Positions 21,301 through 30,325 of a stretch of 64,000 nt of DNA are shown piece by piece. Positions within the stretch are counted from its first letter, which is position 1, and every line of letters starts with the position of its first letter. This DNA is from Angomonas deanei (Eukaryota; Euglenozoa; Kinetoplastea; Trypanosomatida; Trypanosomatidae), in contig LR877147.1 of assembly GCA_903995115.1 (NCBI GenBank), forward strand, positions 310,001 to 374,000, read 5' to 3'. Both the position numbers and the translations under genes were made by a program. The notes beneath the pieces are model-generated. The model had not been told where the DNA came from. It did no database searches and worked only from the letters and a program-made list of their open reading frames with translations.

Positions 21301-23407
21301 TGTACTTGGTAGCCACCTGGACAATCACCTTAAAGTTCTGGCGGGCATTCGCGCAGAGGTCGTCGAGGCACTTGAGACTGTCCTCCTTGTTCAGCTTGCC
21401 AAAGAACTCCACCAGCCACTCCGGGCTGAAGGACTCGGCCTGCTGCAGGCAACGGCGGATGTTGGGCAGCTGATCCACCGAGTCGTCCTGCTTCTGCGCC
21501 ATCACGTAGCAGTCAATGGCACGGGCGTACAGCTTGGCGCGCTCGCAGGCGGGACCAAGCCGCATCCCGTCGTAGAACTGGCAAATGTTGCGGGCGAATA
21601 TCTTCTCCGCAACAGACGGGTTGGAGTACTTGAGGTTGATCTCCAGCAGCTTGGTTTGGAGGTCGGCGGTGGACTCGTCGTTGTGATCACGCAGAATCTC
21701 CAGCAAGAATTCCGTCGCCTGCTGGATGTGCTGTCCAGACACGAACATGTCCACAATCTCGTCCGCACCGAGAACCGGCTGCTCGCCGAGGTCACGGTAG
21801 AGCATGACACCGAGGTTCACGGCGTCCTGCGTGTTGAAGCGGACAAAGTTGTTCATAATGACGCGCCAGTCCGGGGCGTAGTTGGCGCGCTTGCAGTACT
21901 CCACAGCCTTCTGGGTCTCGCCACGCTGCAAAAGTACGTTCACCACCTTGGCGTGGGAGTCCGCCTTGTGGAACACCTTGATCGCCATATCGGGGTCCGC
22001 CTGCTGGATGAGGTCACCGAACTCCTCGGAGGGGGTGAGCTTGCCCTCGTTGAACTGCTGCTTGACGTACTCGATACCGCCCTTGGGGACGACGGCACGG
22101 GCCAGCTCGACGGTCTCCGCGGCGTTGAGGTTCGTCTCAGCCAGCGCCAGCTTGAAGTAGGTGGAGATGGCGGGACCTTGGCCGGGCTGCTGGGGGAGGG
22201 TCATGAAGCGGTTGAGCACCTCGCGGGTACGAAGGGACTCACCGGGGGCGCGCAGACACATGCGGACGGCCTCCTCGATGTTGCCGCTTCGGAGGGAGTT
22301 GTCCAGCTGGACGCGGAACAAATCATCAACGCCACCCAGGTTAGCGCTCCCAGCCACGCGGAGGGCGAGCTGGGGGTTCTGGAGGCGGTTCTTGATGAAG
22401 TTGATAATTGTGGAGTCGTTGGGGCCGACGCGGGAGACGGAACCCTGATTGTTGCAAAACATCACACCACCAGTCTTCTTGTCGTACGAGCCGGAGAAGA
22501 TGACGGCCTGGGAGAGCTGCTGCTCGAACATGAGGGTGCCGGTGAAGACGTCCATGAGGAAGGCCTTTCCACGGCTCGTCACGACGGTGAGGAGCTTGTG
22601 ACGCTCGGAGACGGCCATCGCGACGGGGAAGTCGCCCTGTTGCATCTGGACAGGGTACAGGCGACGGGGGACAGTGATGTCGGTCTTGCCGCCGGTAGGG
22701 AGCTCCATGATCATGACCTGGCCGCCCTGCTGGGGGCTGTTCCAGGCCATGCACATGATGTTGCTCTTGCGGCTGTCGGTGGGGGTGGCGGTGCTGATGA
22801 AGGTGCAGGCGTGTCCATCCAGCACACGGGCACTGGAGTTCTCCACGCTGTACAGGAGCGACTTGCCGACCATGCCAGTGGCATCCCGTGCCACGCCAGA
22901 GAGGACGAGCCACTTCTTCCCTTCGTCGGTGCGGTAGGCGAGCACCTGTACGGAGGCGTCGTAGTCACCAGGGCGGTCAAAGACGCGCTCGGGGTTGTCG
23001 TTGGGGCTGTCGAGGCTCCAGTGGTACACCGCGGTGGCGGTCACAATACCCACCGTGCGGCTGTCGACCCACTGCCAGAAGGCCACGTCGTCGTCGAACA
23101 TGACGGCCTTGAGGCGCTTGGACTGCTCCACGTCAAAGATCTGCAGGTTGCGTCCACTGCGGATGGCGAGCACCTTGGAGTCGGGGTTCATGACGGCAGA
23201 CTCAGCGTCGCGGACGTTGTTGCGCATGCTCTCCCGCTTTTCGAGGTCCACAATCACCAGAGACGTGGAGTCCTCCTGCTGGTCGCGGACGCAGACATAC
23301 TTATCACTATTGATGGTGACATTTTTGAAAGAAACCGAGCCGGGACGAAGTCCTCCACTGACGGAGTTGAGCTGGAAGACTTCTGTAACGGCAATAGGGG
23401 AGTCCAT
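18332..23407 (-). CDS. CHC: Clathrin heavy chain
   Basis: 1691 residues, close to the usual ~1675, in one unbroken frame. Residues ~1-360 are the N-terminal beta-propeller that binds clathrin-box motifs (for example DKYVCVRDQQED, VLAIRSGRNLQIFD). The rest is the helical-repeat leg (CHCR repeats), with conserved stretches such as NLYEEAMETAVESGEP-like NKLYEEAMETAVESGEP and the hub segment near the end. The C-terminus is an unusual Gly/Met/Pro-rich tail (MGMGGGPMAMGGPPP, NFGTGRPF) in place of the animal QLMLTAG ending. The triskelion coats vesicles in endocytosis and post-Golgi traffic; in kinetoplastids endocytosis runs through the flagellar pocket. The ATG at 23407 is directly preceded by an A run of about 17 bases on the coding strand. 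Confidence 0.96.
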   Translation of the reverse strand: MDSPIAVTEVFQLNSVSGGLRPGSVSFKNVTINSDKYVCVRDQQEDSTSLVIVDLEKRESMRNNVRDAESAVMNPDSKVLAIRSGRNLQIFDVEQSKRLKAVMFDDDVAFWQWVDSRTVGIVTATAVYHWSLDSPNDNPERVFDRPGDYDASVQVLAYRTDEGKKWLVLSGVARDATGMVGKSLLYSVENSSARVLDGHACTFISTATPTDSRKSNIMCMAWNSPQQGGQVMIMELPTGGKTDITVPRRLYPVQMQQGDFPVAMAVSERHKLLTVVTSRGKAFLMDVFTGTLMFEQQLSQAVIFSGSYDKKTGGVMFCNNQGSVSRVGPNDSTIINFIKNRLQNPQLALRVAGSANLGGVDDLFRVQLDNSLRSGNIEEAVRMCLRAPGESLRTREVLNRFMTLPQQPGQGPAISTYFKLALAETNLNAAETVELARAVVPKGGIEYVKQQFNEGKLTPSEEFGDLIQQADPDMAIKVFHKADSHAKVVNVLLQRGETQKAVEYCKRANYAPDWRVIMNNFVRFNTQDAVNLGVMLYRDLGEQPVLGADEIVDMFVSGQHIQQATEFLLEILRDHNDESTADLQTKLLEINLKYSNPSVAEKIFARNICQFYDGMRLGPACERAKLYARAIDCYVMAQKQDDSVDQLPNIRRCLQQAESFSPEWLVEFFGKLNKEDSLKCLDDLCANARQNFKVIVQVATKYNDALGATELIDLFQEHSLYDVLYYYLGAIVPYTRDPEVHFRYIEAAAEMGQMQELERMTRESPCYDAERTKNYLKNKKLTDLWPFINVCDQHNLIDEMVHYLIDTGNESYIEQFVTRRSPAKTPEVVGALFDANASEEFIKNVLAAVGTMCPVEQLVKIAEENGRLHVIKDWLEERRNEKKTDVALYTALAKIYVDLGQNAEEFLSECPYYDSTEVGKYCESRNPKLAFIAYGKGHSSKELIDLCVKNGLYKEEARYLVREQNLDLWAEVLREDTPDRQQLIEAVQQVALPEATVSEEVSTTVRAFMNANLTEELTSLLDQIVVHGRFRKNKFLENLLIMSAVRARKDRVMEYVTTLEDYDAKDIANMATGAGLHEVAFVVYDRHGMLKEAASVLLNDLEDLPRGRAYCQKADDPKVWSVFGLYLVNIDEVHEGIECLIKAKDAEHVMEVTAAAERTNQFGDLIKYLMMARQHSKSRDNKIDTALVITYAKTGRLGELEEFLKETHNVKIGAIADKCFNDELYESARVLYTVGNNFPRLASTEIKLKNLPAAVEAANKAKSTQTFKEVNLACIEAKEMKLANMVAVPVVLKAEEVSGICNRYESRGLWEDLYSVLKMAAGHQGAHMGIFTEMGIVLAKYKPEKLIEHINMYPKKINAHKLIAACNQYHHWVALRLLHINNEDYLAAANCMMDHYADCWDHEIYKDVVNHLGSSDLLYAAIPFYLKVHPELLNDYLTTMFKKMDPDRVMKEVVKCAPIYVIRQYLEAAQERNSKSVNEALNEQYMEEEDFKALRHSVESYNNFDAEQLSAKLEKMEMFEFRKIALLLHRKNKRFAHAIKVAKENKLYEEAMETAVESGEPAIVDDLLDFFVKDHPECFVSCLYICYDLVDPASIMQKAWIHNRMDVAMPFLIQTVQNYTQKVDRMERSMMDAQTAAKDAARRAGPSAGNAPLMIEQGGPMGMGGGPMAMGGPPPQSNFGAPPNFGTGRPF

Positions 23408-24114
23408 TTTTTTTTTTTTTTTACGAGCAATGTAAAATCAAAAAGGACTTTAATGATGCCGACTTGGAAAAATAAAGGACTGTAGACCGATGTATATGGA
23501 AATATATATCTGGATGAAACTAGTCCAAGTGGGCGTTAAATACAAAAATGCTAAAGAAAAAAAAAAAAAAAACAAAAAACAACTAAAAATGTAAACAAGA
23601 GTAAAACTCTAAAATGAGGGAAAGGAGGGAAGAAGTCAATGTAGACGCTAAGAATAACACAAAACACTCAAGTTAAGCAAGGAAACAAAACTAAAACACG
23701 AATCACTCTAATGGGATTACTTTTGTCTAAAATCTTTTAATCACTAAACATACGACTTAATTATATTATTATCAACCTTATCCTTTCTTGCTTCACACGA
23801 ATCTTTGTTTTGTGTGTCTGCCCTAAATCACCAGGTGGTGGTTTAAAAGCAGGACAAACACAAAAAAATCTGAAACGATGATGAAAACAAACCAAAAAGA
23901 AAAGCGTAAACGCTTTCTTTATTTTTCAAATTTTTATTTTTCATAAAAAAAGAAACAACCGTGGAGAACATCTTTCGTGAGAAAAGCATGTTCTACGTTT
24001 TGGAACAGATCGAAAAAAAAAAAAAAAAAGGATACACACTCATGAGAACAAATAAAAGAAAAAAACATGAAAAATGTGTGTAAGCATTTTTGATTTTTTA
24101 AACCTTTCACTGCC
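23408..24114. other. Intergenic gap, 707 bp
   Basis: Contains the clathrin leader, including the A run next to its ATG, and the long 3' UTR of the seven-knuckle CCHC gene. It has A/T homopolymers at 23559-23572 and 24013-24030. No tRNA, snoRNA pair (an isolated C-box-like ATGATGA lies near 23878) or ORF of note. Confidence 0.5.
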
Positions 24115-24567
24115 TTATGCCTCGGGGCACGCCTTCATTTGGTGTCCGGTCTTGCCGCACTTGAAGCACGCATCCTTCTTGGGGCACGCATTCTTGCGGT
24201 GGCCCTTCTCCTTGCAGATGGGGCAAGGGGCGTTGGAGGTGGACTTCTTGCAGCGACGGACGGTGTGACCCTTCTCCTCGCAGACGGAGCAGTACGGCTC
24301 GTTGGGGCACTCCTTGGCAATGTGACCCTTCTGCGTGCAGTTGTAGCACGTCTGGGACTGTTCCTTAGGGGGCGCCTCGGGGCACTCTCTGGCGCGGTGA
24401 CCAGCCTTGTGGCAGTAGAAGCACGGGGCATCGGCGGCAGACACGGCACTGGTGCAGTCCTTGGCCATGTGGCCCTTCTCGCCGCAGCGGAAACACGGGC
24501 CACTACCGGCGTCGCTGGTGCACTCGTAGCTCAAGTGACCGATACTTCCGCATCTAAAGCAGACCAT
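24115..24567 (-). CDS. Seven-zinc-knuckle CCHC nucleic-acid-binding protein
   Basis: 150 residues with seven CX2CX4HX4C knuckles: CFRCGSIGHLSYEC, CFRCGEKGHMAKDC, CFYCHKAGHRAREC, CYNCTQKGHIAKEC, CSVCEEKGHTVRRC, CPICKEKGHRKNAC, CFKCGKTGHQMKAC. The protein belongs to the UMSBP/CNBP/HEXBP group that binds single-stranded nucleic acid. The last three knuckles are more basic and less canonical than those of its two relatives in this window. The ATG at 24567 was chosen because the first knuckle begins at residue 3; the open frame above it encodes a hydrophobic, pyrimidine-tract-like stretch. Confidence 0.8.
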   Translation of the reverse strand: MVCFRCGSIGHLSYECTSDAGSGPCFRCGEKGHMAKDCTSAVSAADAPCFYCHKAGHRARECPEAPPKEQSQTCYNCTQKGHIAKECPNEPYCSVCEEKGHTVRRCKKSTSNAPCPICKEKGHRKNACPKKDACFKCGKTGHQMKACPEA

Positions 24568-24760
24568 TTTGATTGTCTTTGAGAGGTTAAGCTGGTAAAG
24601 TAAGTAAATAAAACTAGTCGACGTGAAAAGGGGGGAGGGAAGAGAAAAGTGATATCGGGTAGTAGAAAAAACAAAAAATAACCTGAACAAACTGCGTTTA
24701 AAAACAATATACTTTACTAGATGTTAGAATAAAATGTGAAATGGGGAATACTGCTGGTCA

Positions 24761-25033
24761 TTACGATTTGAGATCAGTTCTCATTTGATTGACCATGTTG
24801 TTGTACCGCTCCACCTCCCACAGTTCCTGCTGCTTGGCCTGCACCATGCGGCCACCCTCCTGCTGGCGGTACGTGTCATAGACAGGAAACATTGGAATCA
24901 GTCGCTTGTACTGCGCGTAGTTCGCCCACGCGACGAGCACAGCACACATGGAGAAGTACCACCCAAAGGGATGGACACGGCAACTCTCCTTCAAACTAAA
25001 AGTTCGTATTTTTCGTACGATCTTGTACAGCAT
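24761..25033 (-). CDS. Small single-TM protein, probably mitochondrial
   Basis: 90 residues. A basic start (MLYKIVRKIRTFSLKESCR) is followed by one membrane segment (~25-42, FGWYFSMCAVLVAWANYA) and a polar helical tail (QQELWEVERYNNMVNQMRTD). This layout is common in accessory subunits of respiratory complexes and in mitochondrial assembly factors, but no family is recognised. The ATG at 25033 was chosen over a GTG two codons upstream. Confidence 0.5.
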   Translation of the reverse strand: MLYKIVRKIRTFSLKESCRVHPFGWYFSMCAVLVAWANYAQYKRLIPMFPVYDTYRQQEGGRMVQAKQQELWEVERYNNMVNQMRTDLKS

Positions 25034-25464
25034 TTTCACTCACTACTGGTAAGAGATAAAGGGAGGGAGAAAGAGAAGTGTTGCACGCAGATCAGTTGAA
25101 CAACCACATAAGAATAGAAACACCTCCATCTAACGTTATTCTATTATAGTGCGATGAGGTGGAACTAAATCCACACCAGAGAGTAGAAGCAGAAAGAACA
25201 CTGGATGATGGAGAAGGAAAATCTTGCCGTTCCCTTTGGCTTCTGTAAGTATGATTTCACGAACGAAGCTGGTTGAGGAGCGCTTGAGGAGATTATCTAC
25301 CCATCTAAACAAGTTTAAAGCTTTCACGAGAAATAGATTGAGAATGGAGGAGAGAAGGAGGATGCATGAGTACCACAAAACGGTGTAGCCATCACAGAAA
25401 CAAACAACAAACAACAACGAAAAACAAAAACAGAGATTAATCATTATTAAACGAAAAGCAGTGC
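25034..25464. other. Intergenic gap with a weak small ORF
   Basis: Somewhat less AT-rich than other gaps. A minus-strand ORF from an ATG at 25444 to 25136 would encode ~102 residues with two or three hydrophobic segments (ILLLSSILNLFLVKALNLF, IFLLHHPVFFLLLLSGVDL). It begins 20 bases after the preceding stop with no acceptor between, so it is more likely 3' UTR than a gene. Confidence 0.3.
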
Positions 25465-26868
25465 TTAATGTGATTCCTCTACTACTTGATCGCGGGAAGG
25501 GCGCTTCTCGTTTTTTAGGTGCAGCATCGTGACCCATGACTTCTCCACGGACCAGCGGGAAAACTCGTGAAACGCTTGTCGGACGGATTCTTCCGAGATT
25601 GGAAAGAAACTAAGACTTTTAAGCATCTCATTCGTTTCTTGGGATAAAAGGGAGACTGGTTTCTTGGAAAGTAACTTTTCACTATACCTTTTATTATTCG
25701 ACAAGTCCACCAGATACAGCACGACAAATTCCCTCTTCGAGTGAGGAATGGCGTCGCCGCTGTGGGCCCGGGGGTCGTGGTTGGAGTAGTGCCAGCGGAG
25801 AAGGTCATTGAGACCACTTTTCCGTTCCCCCCACACCCCGCTTTCGTCTAGCGGTATGTCCGTCTTGAGGATACGACGTGTGTTTGCCGCCGCCTCCTTG
25901 TTTTTCAGTTTTTCCTTCATGACGCGAACGGAAAGACGCACCGCAGCGGCACGTGCACTACCGGTGGTGTCTTGATCCGTCACACGGATACCACGGGAGC
26001 AAACACACAGTGCATCCGGGTGTTGCTTTCTTAAGGTCTCCACATAATCCTGCAACGGTTGTCGCTTGACGGGGACTACATTCGCTGGACACTTCTCCGC
26101 TGCGGATGACGGCGCCCCCAACAACTGTGTTAAGGAGGGAGACCGGTACCCGTGACCCTTCCCTGCCGGCAACGACGTCGTCTGCATCGCAGTCCCGAAT
26201 AGTGCCTTCTTTTTCATCTTCTTGACTGGCGTGATCACGTGACCGCTGTCGGAGAAATCCTGAAACAACTCCTCTAGTTTCCGACCCGCCTCTCGAACCC
26301 AATCCCTGCCAAAGTGACACTCTGTGTTGGATTGTAAGGTGGAGAAGGTCACGGAGGAAGACGGTGCGAATGCGGGAACCCCTTCTACCGCCTTCTCCAA
26401 TTCCTTTAGCACCGTCTGCCACTCCTCCGGCACTGGGCCCGTCGTCTCCGTGGTGCCTCGCTTCACACGGGGAAGCACAATCACCATCTTCACCGACAAG
26501 ACGGCATTCGCCATGACGGATTTCAAATCCGGGTGCAGTTCCAATACCTCCCGATAGGGGTTGGTAATGTTGGGGTGACCGTGCATTTCCAGGTCAAACT
26601 GCTCCTTGGTCATGGTGGAGAGCATGTGCTGACGGGGGATACGGAGACCGAACAGTCCCCCACCGAGCTTAATACCGAGGCCACCCTGCATGTGGTTGCC
26701 ACTGTGCCGCCGACCATCCCGAATACCGTGTTTCGCCGACAGCCGATCATACCGACCCTTCGACCCATGCGTGTGCCGAATATGAATCGCGCCACCTTTC
26801 TTTGACCGACCTCTCATAAAGTCAAGCGAGCTCCATCGGCCTAAACTACAACGTGTCCTAGTGAGCAT
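25465..26868 (-). CDS. Basic protein of unknown function, likely mitochondrial
   Basis: 467 residues from the ATG at 26868. The start (MLTRTRCSLGRWSS) looks like a mitochondrial presequence. Next comes a very basic Gly/His-rich block (RSKKGGAIHIRHTHGSKGR, RRHSGNHMQGGLGIKLGGG) like rRNA-contacting tails of ribosomal proteins. The C-terminal two thirds are mixed alpha/beta, with a segment near residue 300 (HPDALCVCSRGIRVTDQD) and a DIPLDESGVWGERKSGLNDLL motif. I do not recognise the family. A kinetoplastid-specific mitoribosomal protein or assembly factor is my best guess, from composition only. A pyrimidine-rich tract and TAG lie four bases before the ATG. Confidence 0.5.
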   Translation of the reverse strand: MLTRTRCSLGRWSSLDFMRGRSKKGGAIHIRHTHGSKGRYDRLSAKHGIRDGRRHSGNHMQGGLGIKLGGGLFGLRIPRQHMLSTMTKEQFDLEMHGHPNITNPYREVLELHPDLKSVMANAVLSVKMVIVLPRVKRGTTETTGPVPEEWQTVLKELEKAVEGVPAFAPSSSVTFSTLQSNTECHFGRDWVREAGRKLEELFQDFSDSGHVITPVKKMKKKALFGTAMQTTSLPAGKGHGYRSPSLTQLLGAPSSAAEKCPANVVPVKRQPLQDYVETLRKQHPDALCVCSRGIRVTDQDTTGSARAAAVRLSVRVMKEKLKNKEAAANTRRILKTDIPLDESGVWGERKSGLNDLLRWHYSNHDPRAHSGDAIPHSKREFVVLYLVDLSNNKRYSEKLLSKKPVSLLSQETNEMLKSLSFFPISEESVRQAFHEFSRWSVEKSWVTMLHLKNEKRPSRDQVVEESH

Positions 26869-27064
26869 TCTCCTACATACCAAAAAGTGAGTGAGAGAGA
26901 GAAGTGTGAGGAGGAACGAATGCCGCGGTTACCCATTTAGCGCCAACCAACAACACACATAACGTCACAAAAAATGCGACAGCACGCGTCATTAATAATA
27001 ATAGTATGATGTCAGAACTAAACTCACGGGGGGTGTCCATGAATGAATAAATGAAAAATGGGAA

Positions 27065-30049
27065 TTAGGCGCCAAGATTCTTCTTCGCTTCGGTCATCCA
27101 TTCCTCAATCTTCGCCTGCAGCTTCTTTCGGGCCTCCTGCACCTCGGGTTTGTTGTTGAATGCTTCTACCATTTTTTCATCTAAGTACTCCTTGGTGAAG
27201 GGGTGTTTCGGTTCGGACAGGAGCAAGTGGTGAATGGTGTCCTTATTGACATAGACCAAATCCTCGAGGTCCTTCACCTCACTGGGAAGGGCCACAGGGT
27301 GTTGGAGAGGAGTGGACAGAAGCGCATCCAACGCAAAGTCGGGGGCGTCATTCCACAGCGCCTCCTCATCCCCAACATCCTTGGATACCTTCTTCAGCGC
27401 CTCGGACATTTCGGTCAGTCTCCAGGTGAGGTCCTCTGTCACCAGGTTTCGTGTCACCACGGTTGTGATGGAGGACAGAATGTCATCGAGCGGTACACCA
27501 CACTGGCACACACAGCTGAGGAACGACTTGCTGCGTCTAAAGCGGGTCAGACAGTCCACTAATCGTCGTAAGATTTCACGCGGCTGGTACTCGTACCGGT
27601 CGGCGTGCTCAATCTTCAGCGTGGTGCTCTTGGGGCCGGCGAAGCAGACCAAACTACGGCAGAGCATTTGACTAATCTGCAGTGCCACCATATTCTGAGA
27701 AACACCCTTCTGAAACTGCTCCGCGAGCTCAATAAACATATCCATGGAGGCATTAAAGAGCTGAATGTAGTTGCGCAAACTCTGGCCAAGTTGATGGTAC
27801 GTCTCGTTCCCCTCCTCCGGTTCAGAGTCACTTTCACTTTCCTGGTTTTCTGCCGCATTAGGACGAGGCGGTTCCCCTTCGCGCTCGGCAGGGCGTGTGG
27901 CCACGGCGTTCACGGAAAGATCCGCCCCTGCCTTCATCTTTTCGTGCATCTTTTTCAAAATCTCAATCAGCTGATCCACCGACTCGTTCACCTCCCCGAC
28001 GGCCATGTGAGAAAACTTCTCTAGCACCGTCCCGGCCGCCCCGAACTCATCCCGAACGGGGGCGCAAAGGGAGTTCACTTGTAGAAAGTCCTTGATACAG
28101 TACGACAGCTCATAACGCACCTGGACACGCTCGTACGTGGATTTCTCCACCGCTATGTAGCACTGGACGCACCGACGCACAATGTTATTGCTGAACCACG
28201 GGTGGGACTCCAGCACACGTCTGGTTTCGGGGTTTTGCATCAGCTCAATCAAAAAGGCCGGAAAGAGGGCGTGCGCGTGGGGTTTGGGAAAGTAGTCCGT
28301 ATTCCCCATGAGCATCAACATGAGCGCCACCAAGCCATCAACGAACAGACTGTCCTTCACCGTCATCTGAGTGGCGCGAATCACGGAGTCCACCAACTTC
28401 TGTGGAAGATAGCGCCACTCTACCGGGACGGTGGCGGGGAGCACTCCATTGCTCCCTACCCCCATGACGTGCAGCAGCCAGTGGGCCATATAGTTGACCA
28501 ACTGCAGTCGGCTGCTCGCCCACTTTCTGGGGGTGAGGATCACCTTGTAGAGGCTCGCTTCCGCCTGAAACGCGGCTCTCTGTCGTGGGCCCGCTTGTGG
28601 GTGCGTCGCCTGTCGCCTGTCCGTGTTGTAGAGTTCTATAAAAGTGGCGCTGAACATGACCGCCCTTGCCCCCAAGAAGAAGAGGTGCACCAGCGGCTTA
28701 TACGGCTCCGTCTCGTTGTTGTATTTGGGCAGAGGGTTCTCTTCATCAAAGTGCTCAATACGCTCAATCGATTCGTCGACGTGCACCACCGTAGGGTTCT
28801 CCTCTCCACCAAGCAGGTAGCAAGCGGGGATTTTGGAGTAGTCAAAGGAACCTTTGAAGATGGGAAGGGCCGCCTCGATGAGAAGGAACATGAGCTGTCC
28901 CATAAAGAAGCGGGACGACAGCGGGTCGTCGTGGTGGACTGTCTTGAAGTAGCCATCGTTCAGCTCCACCGCCTTGCCGAACCAGCGTAACGTTATTTGA
29001 CGGGTATTCTTTCCTTTGAGCAGCTGCTGCACCGCCTTGTTTATTATATCCCCAAGCGTCTCTACCGTGTCTTTGAGCGCGTGCACCTTGGTGGAGTGGT
29101 CCGTCTCGGACGCCGGGAACAGCTCCATGAGGAGACGCCACTCCGACATGGAGCGCTGCTGTGGGAGGGAAAAGGCTGGTTTAGCGGCCGGGCCGACACC
29201 CAACAGAGCACCCAGGACGGTGCCGCGTTCCAGCGCTTCACCCGTCGTGATGAAGTCACTGTAAAAGTAGGTACTCTCTGCCATGATGGACTGGGCGACG
29301 CTGCTCTGTGCGAGGGAGACAATCACCCTCACGCAAATCTGCACCAGGTCGAGGTTGTCCCAGGTGATGTTGGACAGCAGCTCCACTACAAAGCGAAGGG
29401 TCTGATTCACAAACGTCTCTCCGTCGTACCGCTTATTGTTCTCCCGCGTGGCAATGTTCGACAGTAGACTGTCGAGTGCGTCAGAGGCGTAGCTGTTGGA
29501 GGCAAGATACGGCACTAGCAGCACCCCAGCGTCCCAGTTCTCGGAGCGGACGGCGAGCATCTCGTACGCCTCGGAGCAGAGGCGTTTTTCTTCCATAACG
29601 TCGTCATTCTTACGAGCCACCGCAATTTTGAGCATGACGACCGAAAAGGCATTCTGGCCGGTCACTTCCTTCGTGCTAGGGGCAGACGGAGCAGCAGCAG
29701 AGGGGCCCGTGGTTCGGCTCGACTTCAAGTAGTTGACGCACAAATCCACATTACGCTGCAGTAGTCCCATATCGGCGCCCTGCACCTTATATAGCACTTC
29801 ACCCGCGTGGCACACAAGAAAAGTGGGCATGGCGGAAATTAAAAAATGGGCCGAGGCGTCCTTTTGACGATCCACGTTACACTTTGTAAAGACGACATCC
29901 TTGGCGTCGTAGTAGGAGGACATTTTCTCGTAGAGCGGGGCGGCCACCTTGCACGGTCCACACCAGTCCGCGTAAAAGTCCACCACCGTCACATGGTCGC
30001 TCGACTTGGTCAGAGACAAAAGATGCGCTAAGCCTTCGATTTCAATCAT
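27065..30049 (-). CDS. Thioredoxin-Ufd2 (E4 ubiquitin ligase) fusion
   Basis: 994 residues in one frame. Residues 1-~105 are a thioredoxin fold with active site WCGPC (Cys30, Cys33), preceded by VVDFYADW and followed by the cis-Pro loop ISAMPTFLV. The middle and C-terminal parts match the Ufd2/UBE4 core (LCRSLVCFAGPKSTTLKI, DRYEYQPREILRRLVDCL, LTWRLTEMSEALKKVSKD). The last ~75 residues are a U-box (DALLSTPLQHPVALPSEV, then HHLLLSEPKHPFTKEYLDEK). Ufd2 elongates ubiquitin chains on pre-tagged proteins together with Cdc48. The thioredoxin part has both redox cysteines, so it may be active. The start at 30049 opens directly into the thioredoxin fold; the open frame above it is leader. I know of no standard Ufd2 with such an N-terminus. 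Confidence 0.85.
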   Translation of the reverse strand: MIEIEGLAHLLSLTKSSDHVTVVDFYADWCGPCKVAAPLYEKMSSYYDAKDVVFTKCNVDRQKDASAHFLISAMPTFLVCHAGEVLYKVQGADMGLLQRNVDLCVNYLKSSRTTGPSAAAPSAPSTKEVTGQNAFSVVMLKIAVARKNDDVMEEKRLCSEAYEMLAVRSENWDAGVLLVPYLASNSYASDALDSLLSNIATRENNKRYDGETFVNQTLRFVVELLSNITWDNLDLVQICVRVIVSLAQSSVAQSIMAESTYFYSDFITTGEALERGTVLGALLGVGPAAKPAFSLPQQRSMSEWRLLMELFPASETDHSTKVHALKDTVETLGDIINKAVQQLLKGKNTRQITLRWFGKAVELNDGYFKTVHHDDPLSSRFFMGQLMFLLIEAALPIFKGSFDYSKIPACYLLGGEENPTVVHVDESIERIEHFDEENPLPKYNNETEPYKPLVHLFFLGARAVMFSATFIELYNTDRRQATHPQAGPRQRAAFQAEASLYKVILTPRKWASSRLQLVNYMAHWLLHVMGVGSNGVLPATVPVEWRYLPQKLVDSVIRATQMTVKDSLFVDGLVALMLMLMGNTDYFPKPHAHALFPAFLIELMQNPETRRVLESHPWFSNNIVRRCVQCYIAVEKSTYERVQVRYELSYCIKDFLQVNSLCAPVRDEFGAAGTVLEKFSHMAVGEVNESVDQLIEILKKMHEKMKAGADLSVNAVATRPAEREGEPPRPNAAENQESESDSEPEEGNETYHQLGQSLRNYIQLFNASMDMFIELAEQFQKGVSQNMVALQISQMLCRSLVCFAGPKSTTLKIEHADRYEYQPREILRRLVDCLTRFRRSKSFLSCVCQCGVPLDDILSSITTVVTRNLVTEDLTWRLTEMSEALKKVSKDVGDEEALWNDAPDFALDALLSTPLQHPVALPSEVKDLEDLVYVNKDTIHHLLLSEPKHPFTKEYLDEKMVEAFNNKPEVQEARKKLQAKIEEWMTEAKKNLGA

Positions 30050-30054
30050 CGTTC

Positions 30055-30085
30055 CTAAATTTTTGTTTGTTTGTAGGGGTATAGG
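30055..30085 (-). promoter_or_regulatory. Putative trans-splice acceptor, 5-nt leader
   Basis: The minus strand shows AAATTTAG ending at 30055, five bases before the ATG at 30049. The pyrimidine tract (CTCCTATACCCCTAC) lies somewhat further upstream, so the site is a weaker case. Confidence 0.3.
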
Positions 30086-30325
30086 AGTGAATGGAAGTAA
30101 AAAAAAATAATTATGAAAAAAAGTGAAACTGTAGGGGGGAAGAGAGGGGAAGTGTATTAGAATAGGTGGCGTGGGAAAATGAATTGGTCTACCGTCACAC
30201 ACACAATTATCATTGTTTCATACGGCATCTATGGCAAGGGGGGCAAAAGTGGGGTATGGGACAACTACCTTGCTGACCATGTAATGAAATGGGACAATCT
30301 AGTACAAATAATCAGAACACCATGG

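Noticed and set aside
20801-23485. An 894-codon plus-strand ORF opposite clathrin heavy chain
   Set aside because: It is the antisense shadow of the GC-biased clathrin codons; its composition (Leu/Val/His/Gly) and strand are unlike any gene here.
23876-24030. C/D-box snoRNA suggested by ATGATGA
   Set aside because: No D box (CTGA) at suitable spacing and no terminal stem.
25136-25444. Small hydrophobic minus-strand ORF downstream of the basic protein gene
   Set aside because: It starts 20 bases after the preceding stop with no acceptor between, and overlaps what should be the 3' UTR.
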